Source of the DNA: a virus
Direction: 5' to 3' (one strand)
IMG/VR virus record: IMGVR_UViG_3300027759_000053
Coordinates: 62,001-126,000 of that record
Length of the DNA stretch: 64,000 nt
A program made the position numbers and the translations under genes. Shown piece after piece: positions 43,291-52,092 of the stretch (positions within the stretch are counted from its first letter, which is position 1; the number at the start of each line of letters is the position of its first letter). The notes below the pieces were generated by a model. The model was not told where the DNA came from, ran no database searches, and saw nothing but the letters and a program-made list of their open reading frames with translations.

Positions 43291-45759
43291 TTAACCACCA
43301 AGGGCCTTTAGTCTAGCTGCTAGTTGATTAAGTGCTGCTGATATAGTATTAACTCCCGCATTCCAGTTACTGATATTTGCTACAGTAAACGGTTCACTGC
43401 CGGGAATATACGGTATTGTTTGTGAATTGCCATTTAAATCAAATTTTAATCCACAATTTATTAAAGTAAAAGCTCCATCTTTTTCAAGTCTGACTAATGA
43501 TGTATTTGCATTCAGATATACGTTACCAGTAGAACGTACAGCAGCATTTCCTCCTATTGTGGTAAAATATCCATCATGGGGGAATGAAGGTAAACCTGAT
43601 TGCTCAAAGTTTCCACTGAAATTCTCACCGTACATACCAATATTGATATAATTATTTGTGGTGTCGCCATCATCGGCAATAATTTTTATTGCACCCTCGG
43701 ACTTTGATCCTGTGTTAGTATTTTGCAAAGCAATAAAAAACTTTGAATTAATATTCCCCAAGAACGATGCTGCGATATTAGCATCATCAAATTGAGGATA
43801 TGCACCTACATGTATACTTTCTCCGACAAATATGTTTGCATTTGCAATAAGTGTTGGTACCTGAAGATTGGCCCTGAATATAGCACCTTCCACTGTATTT
43901 GCTGTAAATTGCAAATTAGAATATAATTCAGTTATAGAAACATTACCTACGTTAACCATATTGTAAATCGTTGCTACATTTGTTGTAAGTGCATTACTTT
44001 GAGTATATAAATTATTAATTGTTACAGCCTGTGTAGCGGCATTTGATGTCAATGAAGTAATACTAGCCTGCTGAGAAGATGCATTAGTTGTTAGTGTTCC
44101 TAAGGTAACATCTATAGATGTTATATTTCCTCGGAGAGTATTAATATTTCCTGCTTGTACAGCAGCATTTGCAGTTAGTGTGACAATGTTTGATGTATGC
44201 CCAGAAACAGTTGTATCTAGGCTACTAATTAGTATAGCCTGCGCTGCTGCATTTGAACTTAGGGTATTTAATGTCAAAGCCTGGCTACCAGCATTAGCAA
44301 GTAAGGTATTTAGAATACTACCTTGACTGGCAGAATTTGAAATCAAGTTATCAATGGATAACGATTGAGACCCTAAATTTGCATCAATGGATACAATTCG
44401 CAAATTAGCTGCAATAATGTTTGCTTGTAACGCTGATATTAAAGTTGATTGTGTAGCTGCATTTGCATTTGCGGCTGTAATATTTGCACGTAGATTATTA
44501 ATTAATGTGTCTTGAACAATTGCATTTGCAGTTAACGTACTTAATTCTGAGGCTTGGGTAGCAGCATTTGCAGTTAATGTGTTAAGTGTTGTGGCCTGTG
44601 TAGCGGCATTTGATAATAAAGTATTAATACTTGCTTGTTGAGTGCCTGCATTAGATTGTAATGCTGAGATAGCCAAATTGGCTGCAGTTACATTAGCATT
44701 GATTGGAGCAACATTTGTGTTGCCGACGAAAGCAGTACTTTGTACAGACCCATCTGAGAACTGAATTTGAGTTCCTAATTGTAATTTAACGACTCCGGCA
44801 TTGGTAATCTCTACTCTAGTAATATCTTGTGTTTGTAATTTTATAGCATTGGTTTGTGTGTGCAGTAGTAAATTACCGCCAGTATGCCATATGTATCCTT
44901 CATGCGGTAGTACTTCTGGATAGCCAGGATCACTATAGTTACTACCAGCTACTCCCATTGATAAAAAATTACTGGCATCGTTACCGTCGTCGGCAGTTAT
45001 GACAAAATCCCCAGATCCCAATGGATCAACGTTTTGTAAATTTAATTGGAAATATCGACTTCCACTGTACAAGTTGGCGGTAAGTGCAGTATTGCCAAAA
45101 AACAATCCTGCAGGATTGGCCCAGATTTCGCCAGTGTCATGAGCAGGGCCTACTATAATATGATCTTTGACTTTAAGGTTAACATTTGCTAGTAACCAAT
45201 TGGCAGTAACGTTACCGCTGAATGTGTGTGCTGTTCCATTTGCTTTGGTAGCAATAGCTGCATTTGCAGCAGTTACATTTGCATTAATCTGTGCAAACTG
45301 TACAGAAACGGCTGCATTACCGAGGGCATTGTTAATACTAGTATCAACATAACTTACGTTCGCTTTGACTATAACTAAACTATTAATCTGCGCGGCCTGG
45401 GCAGCTGAATTACTTTCAAGAGTGGTTATTCTTGCTGAATGATTGCTTATAACTACATTTGCAGCAGCTACATTGGCATTGATGCTGTTAGTAATAGACC
45501 CTGTTACGTTGGCTAAATTACTGGCGATAGAAGTGTTTACATATGACTTGCTTGCTGCCTGGGATACATCATTGACAGTTAATACAACGTTACCTGTGCG
45601 CCCAGCTACAGAATAAACTAGTACATTAGCGGCTGTAACTTCTACGTTTCCGCTGTAAAGTTCATCAAAATTTTCGTTTATTTTTGTAAAAGCAACACGT
45701 AGATCATCGCCTGTGCCATCGCTAGCCGAAGTACCTACATCAACAGTTTGTTTTGCCAT
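43291..45759 (-). CDS. Tail-fibre-like protein with long Asn/Ala coiled repeats
   Basis: An 822-residue protein. The N-terminal VGTSASDGTGDDLRVAF with KINENFDELY is the shared attachment motif. Residues about 330-640 are a run of roughly 14-residue units of the form LxSNAATQAxxLNTL, probably a trimeric coiled coil. Two similar beta domains flank it, each with FLGN or FFGN and DGYxxxxGGNxxxR. First gene of the fibre operon; late-type motif 21 bases upstream. Confidence 0.75.
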   Translation of the reverse strand: MAKQTVDVGTSASDGTGDDLRVAFTKINENFDELYSGNVEVTAANVLVYSVAGRTGNVVLTVNDVSQAASKSYVNTSIASNLANVTGSITNSINANVAAANVVISNHSARITTLESNSAAQAAQINSLVIVKANVSYVDTSINNALGNAAVSVQFAQINANVTAANAAIATKANGTAHTFSGNVTANWLLANVNLKVKDHIIVGPAHDTGEIWANPAGLFFGNTALTANLYSGSRYFQLNLQNVDPLGSGDFVITADDGNDASNFLSMGVAGSNYSDPGYPEVLPHEGYIWHTGGNLLLHTQTNAIKLQTQDITRVEITNAGVVKLQLGTQIQFSDGSVQSTAFVGNTNVAPINANVTAANLAISALQSNAGTQQASINTLLSNAATQATTLNTLTANAATQASELSTLTANAIVQDTLINNLRANITAANANAATQSTLISALQANIIAANLRIVSIDANLGSQSLSIDNLISNSASQGSILNTLLANAGSQALTLNTLSSNAAAQAILISSLDTTVSGHTSNIVTLTANAAVQAGNINTLRGNITSIDVTLGTLTTNASSQQASITSLTSNAATQAVTINNLYTQSNALTTNVATIYNMVNVGNVSITELYSNLQFTANTVEGAIFRANLQVPTLIANANIFVGESIHVGAYPQFDDANIAASFLGNINSKFFIALQNTNTGSKSEGAIKIIADDGDTTNNYINIGMYGENFSGNFEQSGLPSFPHDGYFTTIGGNAAVRSTGNVYLNANTSLVRLEKDGAFTLINCGLKFDLNGNSQTIPYIPGSEPFTVANISNWNAGVNTISAALNQLAARLKALGG

Positions 45760-45779
45760 AGATCATCCTAATATACTAG

Positions 45780-45787
45780 GTATTTAT
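45780..45787 (-). promoter_or_regulatory. Late-type promoter motif (ATAAATAC) of the fibre operon
   Basis: Minus strand, 20 bases before 43291-45759, with AGGA between. Confidence 0.65.
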
Positions 45788-45817
45788 GGCAGTTAAAGTA
45801 GATTGGGTTTTGAGAAA

Positions 45818-46144
45818 TCAATAAGGATTGAAGCTACTGCCGCAGCCGCAGGTGGTTTGGGCTTGCGGATTATCAATGCTAAAGCTAGAACCCATTGCAT
45901 CTTCGGTATATTTGATCTTGGCATTTTGCAGATACTGTGCGCTCATGCTATCTACCAGCATTGTTACCCCATCAACACTGACATCAAAATCATCTTCATT
46001 TTGCTCTTCATCAAAAGTGAACCCGTATTGCATACCCGAGCACCCGCCGCCCTGCACAAATACACGTAGTTTAAGATTAGGATTTCCCTCTTCTTCGAAA
46101 AGCTGTTTTAGCTTACTTACTGCACTTTCATTTAGTTCTATCAT
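45818..46144 (-). CDS. A-type Fe-S carrier (IscA/ErpA-like)
   Basis: A 108-residue protein with all three ligand cysteines: [10 protein letters not shown] (Cys35) and TTCGCGSSF (Cys99, Cys101). A-type carriers deliver Fe-S clusters to apo-enzymes; two radical SAM enzymes in the window are possible clients. The start at 46144 overlaps the superoxide dismutase stop (ATGA). The length is the family norm. Confidence 0.92.
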   Translation of the reverse strand: MIELNESAVSKLKQLFEEEGNPNLKLRVFVQGGGCSGMQYGFTFDEEQNEDDFDVSVDGVTMLVDSMSAQYLQNAKIKYTEDAMGSSFSIDNPQAQTTCGCGSSFNPY

Positions 46145-46692
46145 GCTCGATCTCCGGCGTAAATTCTGCGATTGACATATTCCCAATTAATAATACGCCA
46201 TATATTCTGTAAATACTTTTTCTTGTCTGTACCGTAGTCTAATGCCCAGGCATGTTCCCACCAATCAACTAACAGTGTAATATCTGTGCGTTTAGCATGA
46301 TTTTTAATTGTTTTAATTTGCCCGTTACGGCTAAGATAAATCCAATTAGATCCTTGTAATTTCATTGCTTCTTCGGCAAACTCTTTTTTGAAGTCAGTGA
46401 AAGTTCCAAAATGCTTGTTAATTAATGCTAGACTTGCCCCCGATGGGCTGTTTCCATTTTTGGGTGCTCTAAGCTGTGGGAAGAATATGTTGTGTAAGTA
46501 TGCGCCTGCTTCGTTAAAAGCGGCATCGCCCTCACCCTTGTTGTAACGATCAACATAACCACGAGCCAGTTTACCGTAGTGATTTTGTATTGTAGTACGA
46601 CTCATAACTGGAGCCAATCCGCCCTCGGCATAGGGCAGCTTCTTAAGCTCTAGGGTTTGTTTATCTTCGGTTAATTCAATAAGTTCGCGCAT
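46141..46692 (-). CDS. sod: Iron/manganese superoxide dismutase
   Basis: A 183-residue Fe/Mn SOD. Metal ligands His38 (TIQNHYGK), His67 (GAYLHN), Asp143 and His147 (LVDWWEHAW) are all present, as is the gateway Tyr46. The usual HH after the first ligand is changed (GKLARGY). There is no signal peptide, so it acts in the cytoplasm against superoxide. It lies between IF-1 and the Fe-S carrier in a tight cluster. Confidence 0.9.
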   Translation of the reverse strand: MRELIELTEDKQTLELKKLPYAEGGLAPVMSRTTIQNHYGKLARGYVDRYNKGEGDAAFNEAGAYLHNIFFPQLRAPKNGNSPSGASLALINKHFGTFTDFKKEFAEEAMKLQGSNWIYLSRNGQIKTIKNHAKRTDITLLVDWWEHAWALDYGTDKKKYLQNIWRIINWEYVNRRIYAGDRA

Positions 46693-46696
46693 ACTG

Positions 46697-46915
46697 CTAT
46701 TTATTGCGATACACTATGCGCCCACGGTTTAAATCGTATGGACTCATTTCTATTTCAACATTATCACCTGCTAATATGCGTATATTATTTTTACGTAGTC
46801 TACCACTAATAGTAGCAATAATTGGATGGTTATTTTCTAATATAACACGAAACATGGCGCTGGGTAATAGCTCATCTACTACTCCGGTCAGTCTAATTAA
46901 ATCTTCTTTACTCAC
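46697..46915 (-). CDS. infA: Translation initiation factor IF-1
   Basis: A 72-residue protein, the same length as E. coli IF-1, with the S1/OB-fold pattern [36 protein letters not shown] and [14 protein letters not shown]-1 sits in the ribosomal A site and helps initiator tRNA selection. The start is a GTG at 46915 with AAGGA four bases before; a longer frame from 46948 would run through the late-type promoter motif. Codon and base use look like the neighbours. Confidence 0.93.
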   Translation of the reverse strand: MSKEDLIRLTGVVDELLPSAMFRVILENNHPIIATISGRLRKNNIRILAGDNVEIEMSPYDLNRGRIVYRNK

Positions 46916-46931
46916 ATATTCCTTAAAAAAA

Positions 46932-46939
46932 CTATTTAT
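46932..46939 (-). promoter_or_regulatory. Late-type promoter motif (ATAAATAG) for IF-1
   Basis: Minus strand, 16 bases before the GTG start of the IF-1 gene. Confidence 0.5.
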
Positions 46940-47427
46940 TTTGCCCATTCCATAACACTACATTTGTGTTCCCAAAGATCAGGTTTAACTGCATTAATAT
47001 TAGTAGGAGATCTTGGTTGGCCGTCTCTAGTAAACCAGAATTTCATGCTATCTCCGTTAACCCCATACTTTGCATAAATTTTATGCGGAATTAAAAAGAA
47101 GTAATTCTTTTTAGTTTTTGGTTCATAAACCATTACACGTAATGTGCCGGTTTTATTCTTCAACCCCCCAAGTGTAGCATAAGCCGAAGGACCATAATAA
47201 CAAACCTCGGTATATTTGCTATCTGTACCGTCTGTATAGTCGCTACCTTTTTTGTTATAAGAATGTTTTACTAAGATTCCGTGGCTCTGTTTAACTAGAG
47301 CTTGCTCAGCCATTTCTCCTTTAGCTATTAGTTTTCTGTCCCATAAAATTTCCAATGCATCTTCAAAAGTCATTGATTTACTTAATTCGTGTCTTGAAAA
47401 TGCTAATTTAGCTAGTTTTTTGTTCAT
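46936..47427 (-). CDS. Uncharacterised protein, nuclease-like acidic motif
   Basis: A 163-residue protein starting [37 protein letters not shown] has spaced acidic residues and a lysine that recall PD-(D/E)xK nucleases, but this is only a resemblance. The start at 47427 has CGGAGA upstream. It is preceded by 47432-47821 in the same operon. Confidence 0.5.
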   Translation of the reverse strand: MNKKLAKLAFSRHELSKSMTFEDALEILWDRKLIAKGEMAEQALVKQSHGILVKHSYNKKGSDYTDGTDSKYTEVCYYGPSAYATLGGLKNKTGTLRVMVYEPKTKKNYFFLIPHKIYAKYGVNGDSMKFWFTRDGQPRSPTNINAVKPDLWEHKCSVMEWAK

Positions 47428-47431
47428 TACA

Positions 47432-47821
47432 TTATCTCCGCATGGATGAGATCTCTTTAGCTTCTTGATCGCTAAAGATAGGAACAGCATTGGATTTATG
47501 CATCGTACCAATGCCTACAATTTTATCTCCGGTGTACCGTGGAGTCTGTTTGACTGTTACAGCACCTACATGCTGGTCCGGTAGACTAGGAATACTACGT
47601 GCTTCAGCAAGTCGGGGATTGACTGCGGGTTTGTAAGTGGCTGCACGAAGTCCACGAGTACGTTCGCGTTCACGCTGTTCGGAGCCCCACTTCTTCATTA
47701 GCTCGTTCCATTCTGCATCTAGTTTTTGAGCTTGCTGCTTTTGCTCAGAACTAGCCCATTTTTGTTTGCCCTTTCGCTTGCCCGTTGTGCTAAGTGCAGG
47801 GTGTGCCATGTGCATTGACAT
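47432..47821 (-). CDS. Uncharacterised small basic protein
   Basis: A 129-residue basic protein (MSMHMAHPALSTTGKRKGKQ, RERERTRGLRAATYKPAVNP). I use the ATG at 47821; the longer frame begins with a TTG inside the promoter's -10 box. It is first in the operon that continues to IF-1, SOD and the Fe-S carrier. No family recognised; similar proteins with a central basic helix occur in marine phages. Confidence 0.5.
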   Translation of the reverse strand: MSMHMAHPALSTTGKRKGKQKWASSEQKQQAQKLDAEWNELMKKWGSEQRERERTRGLRAATYKPAVNPRLAEARSIPSLPDQHVGAVTVKQTPRYTGDKIVGIGTMHKSNAVPIFSDQEAKEISSMRR

Positions 47822-47850
47822 AGTTGTTCCAATTAAGTTGACAGAGTTAT

Positions 47851-47879
47851 AGTATAGCAAAAGTAGTATTAATGGTCAA
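47851..47879 (-). promoter_or_regulatory. Early-type promoter of the IF-1/SOD cluster
   Basis: TTGACC (47874-47879), 17-base spacer, TATACT (47851-47856) on the minus strand, 30 bases before 47432-47821. Confidence 0.8.
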
Positions 47880-47890
47880 GTGTTGTGCAA

Positions 47891-48316
47891 TTACAACGGA
47901 CCAAGAACTTCGTATCCTGCTATTTGCGATTTGTACGGATGTGCTAGACCCAAATACAGAAACTTAAATCCACGGAATTTGTATAAGGCACATTCGTTTT
48001 CTAAGCTGCGTATTCCTAGTTTTAATTCCGGATTATTATAATCCCATGCAAACTGTATGCTTTCGACATTATAAGAATCGTATCGTTTGACAAGACTAAA
48101 TGCCACTAGATTATCGTTGTGTGTATATCCTATGATGTCTGTTGCAGGATCTGTGTATTGGGAATTGAAAATAGGCATTACACTGGCGAACTTCTTGTAT
48201 TGACAGTATTTTTTATAAATCAAATTGAGTACATACAGATCTGGATCACGGATATACTTCCAATTGTCTGATAGTGCGTAATTGGTCTCATCCAAGTTAA
48301 TTCTGCAGAATGTCAT
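47891..48316 (-). CDS. Uncharacterised protein, possibly GNAT-like
   Basis: A 141-residue protein (MTFCRINLDETNYAL start). Segments DIIGYTHNDNLVAFSLVKRY, ESIQFAWDYNN and ALYKFRGFKFLYLGLA recall the strand order of GNAT-type acyltransferases, without a clear acetyl-CoA loop. The start is uncertain: an in-frame ATG at 48379 would overlap the upstream gene by 83 bases. Confidence 0.45.
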   Translation of the reverse strand: MTFCRINLDETNYALSDNWKYIRDPDLYVLNLIYKKYCQYKKFASVMPIFNSQYTDPATDIIGYTHNDNLVAFSLVKRYDSYNVESIQFAWDYNNPELKLGIRSLENECALYKFRGFKFLYLGLAHPYKSQIAGYEVLGPL

Positions 48317-48791
48317 TTCGCCATTGAACAACGTCGTTATATGATTCTTTTGACCAAGTGTGGTAGTAACCTTTTTCATTGAGAGAGTTTGCGGCTGCGT
48401 TTAATTTACTTAGTCGCTGTAGTACCATGAGTCCACATTCTCCAAAGTTCATTTGTATTCCTGAAACTATTTCTTCACTATCAGGATGATCTTCGAGTAC
48501 CACATAATCTCGCCATAATAAGATACTGTTAATGTGTCGAGTAAACAGCTCTATCTGACTAGCGGAATAGTCTGCTGGATTAAAACATAACACCACAACA
48601 TCATAATCATCCAGAAAGGTGACATAGCGAGCAATCTCCAAAGGGCTGTCAAATACTACGTGAATTTTATTATCAAGTCTGGACTTCCTTGCATACGGAC
48701 AAGGAGGCCAGTTGTTTAATAACGGATTGGGTTTTTCAACAAAGTTGATTAACCATTGGTTGAGTTTTTCTCGGATTTGGGCTTGATCCAT
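48297..48791 (-). CDS. Uncharacterised conserved phage protein
   Basis: A 164-residue protein with KPNPLLNNWPPCPYARKSR near residue 20 and a Rossmann-like middle (IHVVFDSPLE, YDVVVLCFNPADYSASQ). Proteins with the NWPPCPYA string occur in marine phages. Function unknown. It overlaps both neighbours in other frames (43 and 20 bases), a sign of tight coupling. Confidence 0.5.
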   Translation of the reverse strand: MDQAQIREKLNQWLINFVEKPNPLLNNWPPCPYARKSRLDNKIHVVFDSPLEIARYVTFLDDYDVVVLCFNPADYSASQIELFTRHINSILLWRDYVVLEDHPDSEEIVSGIQMNFGECGLMVLQRLSKLNAAANSLNEKGYYHTWSKESYNDVVQWRNDILQN

Positions 48792-49093
48792 TGAAGTTCT
48801 TCAATTTTATGTGTGGCAAGATTTTGATTTGGATAACGCTGTCGTGCTAGGTCGATCACTTCTTCTTTGGTTGCGCCTTGTGCAACGAAGTTATTATTAA
48901 TATCATAGCAAAGAACAACATTATGACCATTTTGTTCAACTTGTTCAAACATTAGCATTTTATATTTTTCCTTTTCTGCTAATAGTTCAACAGCATAGTC
49001 TACATTTTTTTCTAGTTCTTTAAGAGCTAACCAGGAAACAATCATACGATAAATTAACCATCCAACAAATGCATATATTAAAACATCTAACAT
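48749..49093 (-). CDS. Small membrane-anchored protein
   Basis: A 114-residue protein with one N-terminal helix (about 4-24, VLIYAFVGWLIYRMIVSWLAL), then a soluble part MLMFEQVEQNGHNVVLCYDI, NNNFVAQGATKEEVIDLA, a pattern seen in cyanophage proteins of unknown role. Confidence 0.6.
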   Translation of the reverse strand: MLDVLIYAFVGWLIYRMIVSWLALKELEKNVDYAVELLAEKEKYKMLMFEQVEQNGHNVVLCYDINNNFVAQGATKEEVIDLARQRYPNQNLATHKIEELQWIKPKSEKNSTNG

Positions 49094-49102
49094 CTCTGCT
49101 CC

Positions 49103-49927
49103 TTAGGTCCAAAGTGCTTGGCGAATTTTAATTAGACGAATCATCATCTTTTCGTCCTCCATTTCATACTTATCTTCTAAGTCACGCATTATGTCATGCA
49201 TGGGTGTGGTATCAACACCATCGTCATGATCAAGAGTATCCAGTACACTGCCACCTGCTTGGCGTTTACTCTCACAGTAGGCTGTCCATCCACTAGCTTC
49301 CATAGGATCCACACGCTTGGGACGCTCTTGGGTCCACCAAGTGTACAACGCCAAGATTTCTGCTGCATTGTGTGCCTGTGGGGTAAGTTGGCCATAATCA
49401 GGATGATCTTCAGGAGTATAATCTTTATTATCACAGGTCATTTGCCAGGCAAGATTATCTAGGCCTGCTTGTGGGCAGCGCCAGTTACGCCAACGGAACC
49501 ATCCAGTTGCCCAAAAAGGAGCATCGTACTTGGCCCGTTCTGCTCGATCACTCCAGGTAATATGCCACCATGCCAGTTCTACTTCAACAAAATCAACAAG
49601 TTCGTTAAAAAGACATGGCAGGAAACGATTGCCAACATCGCACCAATCACCAGGGGTAATATCACGAGGGTGAGCACGGAGTGAGTGGGTTCCAGTAACC
49701 CATCGATTGTTGATATAATATTTGATCGCATATAGTTGATCCGGAATGTAGAAAACAAATTGTTGTATATAATCAAGTCCATCATCGGCTAGCCAATAAC
49801 GAACAGGGTGTGCTGCCTTGGCTTCTTTATGCCACGCTTTCCAGTCTTTGCTGGTCAAAGCACCGGGACTAGGTGTGCCACGTAACCAGTCTGCAAATTT
49901 ACTGCAAGTCCAATAATGGTTTCTCAT
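49103..49927 (-). CDS. Trp-rich uncharacterised phage protein
   Basis: A 274-residue protein unusually rich in tryptophan (for example ELAWWHITW, WATGWFRWRNWRC, YTWWTQERP). It begins YWTCSKFADWLRGTPSPGAL. The C-terminal quarter is acidic and helical (MRDLEDKYEMEDEKMM). I recall homologues with this start in large phages, without function. It overlaps 49924-50169 by 4 bases. Confidence 0.55.
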   Translation of the reverse strand: MRNHYWTCSKFADWLRGTPSPGALTSKDWKAWHKEAKAAHPVRYWLADDGLDYIQQFVFYIPDQLYAIKYYINNRWVTGTHSLRAHPRDITPGDWCDVGNRFLPCLFNELVDFVEVELAWWHITWSDRAERAKYDAPFWATGWFRWRNWRCPQAGLDNLAWQMTCDNKDYTPEDHPDYGQLTPQAHNAAEILALYTWWTQERPKRVDPMEASGWTAYCESKRQAGGSVLDTLDHDDGVDTTPMHDIMRDLEDKYEMEDEKMMIRLIKIRQALWT

Positions 49928-50169
49928 TTTATACTAGCTCCATCCACACAGTAGCCGCCTTTGAATTCATACACATTAGAGTCCACTCTCACTTGTTCGT
50001 AAATTTGATTGTCAACACACTTAAAAGGATCTTTGTAGTTCTGACTCCAATAAAATGCACCGTACCCAATACCCGCCAAAACCATCAGAATAGGAATATA
50101 CTTTAGGAATTGTACAATTCCCGGCATTAATTCCAATAACTTTGGAAGAATATCAAGTAGATTTTTCAT
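49924..50169 (-). CDS. Small membrane protein
   Basis: An 81-residue protein with a helix at about 22-42 (LKYIPILMVLAGIGYGAFYW) and a C-terminal part with two cysteines (DPFKCVDNQI and GGYCVDG), possibly a periplasmic disulfide loop. Role unknown. Confidence 0.6.
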   Translation of the reverse strand: MKNLLDILPKLLELMPGIVQFLKYIPILMVLAGIGYGAFYWSQNYKDPFKCVDNQIYEQVRVDSNVYEFKGGYCVDGASIK

Positions 50170-50423
50170 TCGTCGATTCCAAAACGTTCTCGAATCTTAT
50201 CCGCATAGGTACTTGCGGGTTCGCGATGATCTACAGCATTTTGCACAACACTCATACATTCTTTAACAATAGACTCAGCAAAGCGTCGACCTGTACCCTG
50301 CCATAGATCATGACGATAAATGCCAAAGTTTGCCCGAGCAGCCAGTAGATCAAATTGATTGGGATTCTCAGGCAACATCAATTTAACATACGCTTCATCA
50401 AAGTCAGGAAAGTCACTGTCCAT
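50166..50423 (-). CDS. Small uncharacterised protein
   Basis: An 85-residue acidic protein (MDSDFPDFDEAYVKLMLPEN). I take the ATG at 50423, just after the stop of the upstream gene. Helical in its second half. No family recognised. Confidence 0.5.
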   Translation of the reverse strand: MDSDFPDFDEAYVKLMLPENPNQFDLLAARANFGIYRHDLWQGTGRRFAESIVKECMSVVQNAVDHREPASTYADKIRERFGIDE

Positions 50424-50425
50424 TA

Positions 50426-50647
50426 TTAAACCCAATCGTATGTTCGTTCAAAGATAGTACCATCACAGATATAAAGTTCGCCGTTGATACCTCGCATAAG
50501 ATAGTCACCGGGCTTGCCTTGTTTGTAATTGCCTTCTAGTGTGTCAACACGGAATTCCACATCCATCTTCTTGGCATGCACCACAATCGGCCTCTTCATG
50601 CAATGCTGCATTCCAACTACTTCTTCAAATGTATCAAATGTTTTCAT
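50426..50647 (-). CDS. PGDYG-like small protein
   Basis: A 73-residue protein with RPIVVHAKKMDVEFRVDTLE and GKPGDYLMRGINGELYICD, the pattern of the small PGDYG domain found in phages and bacteria with no known activity. It follows the metallophosphoesterase gene directly. Confidence 0.7.
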   Translation of the reverse strand: MKTFDTFEEVVGMQHCMKRPIVVHAKKMDVEFRVDTLEGNYKQGKPGDYLMRGINGELYICDGTIFERTYDWV

Positions 50648-51487
50648 TTAGATCTCCACGTATTTAAGAGTAAATGTATCAGCCTTGGCCTCGTACCCAT
50701 CATAGCCACGTGGGTTGCAAACAATACGAGTAGATCCGATCATGTAATCAAAATCTTCGTGTGTGTGTCCATGTGTCCAAAGTTTGATCTGACGATTGTC
50801 AAGAATAAAATTGTCCAAGTTGCTGCTATATGCACCATTCATTATTGTTTCAGTTTTATAACGAGGATGAGTGCTTGCTTTGCTAGGTGCATGATGCCCG
50901 ACTACCACTGTAGGTTGTGTGGGATAAACACGCAACACCCGATCAAGTTCGGCCAAGAACTTTTTATGATCCGTAACAGAATCTTCGGGCATGAATACTT
51001 TCATACCTTCTTCTGATGTATTCTTGATACAGTTGTAGTCATTCATTATGCCACGAACAGTCCGCATGGTTTCAGGATCTTCGCTGTTCATGTTGGTCCA
51101 TAGTGTGCCACCAAAGAATACAACATTGTCAATTATAGTAAACTGTTTGTCCAAGATGTGTAGATTAGTAAAGTCTGCAAACACCTTACGCAACGTCCAA
51201 TGAGTCTCAGCAAAATCACCGTGATAGTGTTCGTGGTTACCTGCGATTAATACAACATGCGGAAACCGTTCGCAACAGCGTTGAACAAAGTCATATGAAC
51301 GCTGGGCACGTAGAGCCATGCGAGTCGGAATCAACACATCATTATTGATCAAGTTGGGCTCAAAGTGATTTAAATCTTCGGCAATGAAGATGTCACCACC
51401 AAGAATCAGCACGTCGGCGTTCTTGGTGTTCTCTAAGTCCAAATCTCCAAACTCTAAATGGAGATCGCTGCATACTGCGATTTTCAT
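50648..51487 (-). CDS. Calcineurin-like metallophosphoesterase
   Basis: A 279-residue phosphoesterase. Metal-binding motifs in order: CSDLHLEFGD, LILGGDIFI, IAGNHEHYHG, VVVGHHAPS and LWTHGHTHED. It could cleave a cyclic nucleotide, phosphodiester or phosphomonoester; substrate not readable. It is the second gene after an early-type promoter (51668-51696). A second, shorter phosphoesterase is at 56398-56961. Confidence 0.88.
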   Translation of the reverse strand: MKIAVCSDLHLEFGDLDLENTKNADVLILGGDIFIAEDLNHFEPNLINNDVLIPTRMALRAQRSYDFVQRCCERFPHVVLIAGNHEHYHGDFAETHWTLRKVFADFTNLHILDKQFTIIDNVVFFGGTLWTNMNSEDPETMRTVRGIMNDYNCIKNTSEEGMKVFMPEDSVTDHKKFLAELDRVLRVYPTQPTVVVGHHAPSKASTHPRYKTETIMNGAYSSNLDNFILDNRQIKLWTHGHTHEDFDYMIGSTRIVCNPRGYDGYEAKADTFTLKYVEI

Positions 51488-51488
51488 A

Positions 51489-51662
51489 TTACACCCATTT
51501 TAAGGCAAACATTGTTGCTTGATTATCATCATCAAATTCAAACCGATACTTGCTACTAGGAAAATCATGCTGTACAGTAAAGTTATTGCCGCTGCCAAAA
51601 TGAGTAACGGCCCATCTAATAGCATCGCTGGCATGATTAACATCAATTAATATTTTAGTCAT
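51489..51662 (-). CDS. Small uncharacterised protein
   Basis: A 57-residue protein (MTKILIDVNHASDAIRWAVT start, DDDNQATMFALKWV end) that fills the space between promoter and phosphoesterase gene. Pattern of strand-helix-strand-strand suggests a compact domain. Function unknown. Confidence 0.6.
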   Translation of the reverse strand: MTKILIDVNHASDAIRWAVTHFGSGNNFTVQHDFPSSKYRFEFDDDNQATMFALKWV

Positions 51663-51667
51663 AACGT

Positions 51668-51696
51668 ATTATAACATATTTACGATTTTGTGTCTA
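51668..51696 (-). promoter_or_regulatory. Early-type promoter
   Basis: TAGACA (51691-51696), 17-base spacer, TATAAT (51668-51673) on the minus strand, 5 bases before 51489-51662. Confidence 0.55.
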
Positions 51697-52092
51697 TTCC
51701 TGTTTAAGGATATCAAACACACGTTGCTGTTCTAGCAACTTTCGCTCCAGCTCTACATACTTCATTCTAAGATCGGCCAATTCTCCCCAACCTTCTTCGA
51801 GTTTGGGGTTTGGCTGCAGCATGCCAAGACGAGATTCCACAGTTGCGAACCATTCTCGCATATCTCGCCCTTGCCAAGTAATGTTACCTTCGAACGTAGC
51901 ATCGCCCTGTACATGAATTTGGCCCGAAGTGGCAGGATTGGATACTGTACCGTTTATGGTATAAATTGGTCCATAAGTTCCGCCACCACCACCGCCACCA
52001 CCAACTATTGATATGGTGCTAGCAGAACCACCAGTCGGAATTGTAACTGTTAGATTAGATGTTGCTGTATTTTTAATTGGTGTGGCCGCCAC
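51694..52092 (-). CDS. Probable virion protein with poly-Gly stretch
   Basis: A 132-residue protein starting at GTG. It has eight consecutive Gly near residue 32, then IHVQGDATFEGNITWQGRDM and a helical C-terminus (ESRLGMLQPNPKLEEGWGEL). The VQGDAxFEG and ESRLxMLxPNPKLE patterns are familiar from cyanophage structural proteins. It overlaps the upstream stop by one base (TAGTG). Confidence 0.6.
   Translation of the reverse strand: MAATPIKNTATSNLTVTIPTGGSASTISIVGGGGGGGGTYGPIYTINGTVSNPATSGQIHVQGDATFEGNITWQGRDMREWFATVESRLGMLQPNPKLEEGWGELADLRMKYVELERKLLEQQRVFDILKQE

Noticed and set aside
46697-46704. ATAAATAG before the superoxide dismutase gene as a late promoter
   Set aside because: It starts 5 bases from the ATG and is explained by the TAA stop of the IF-1 gene.
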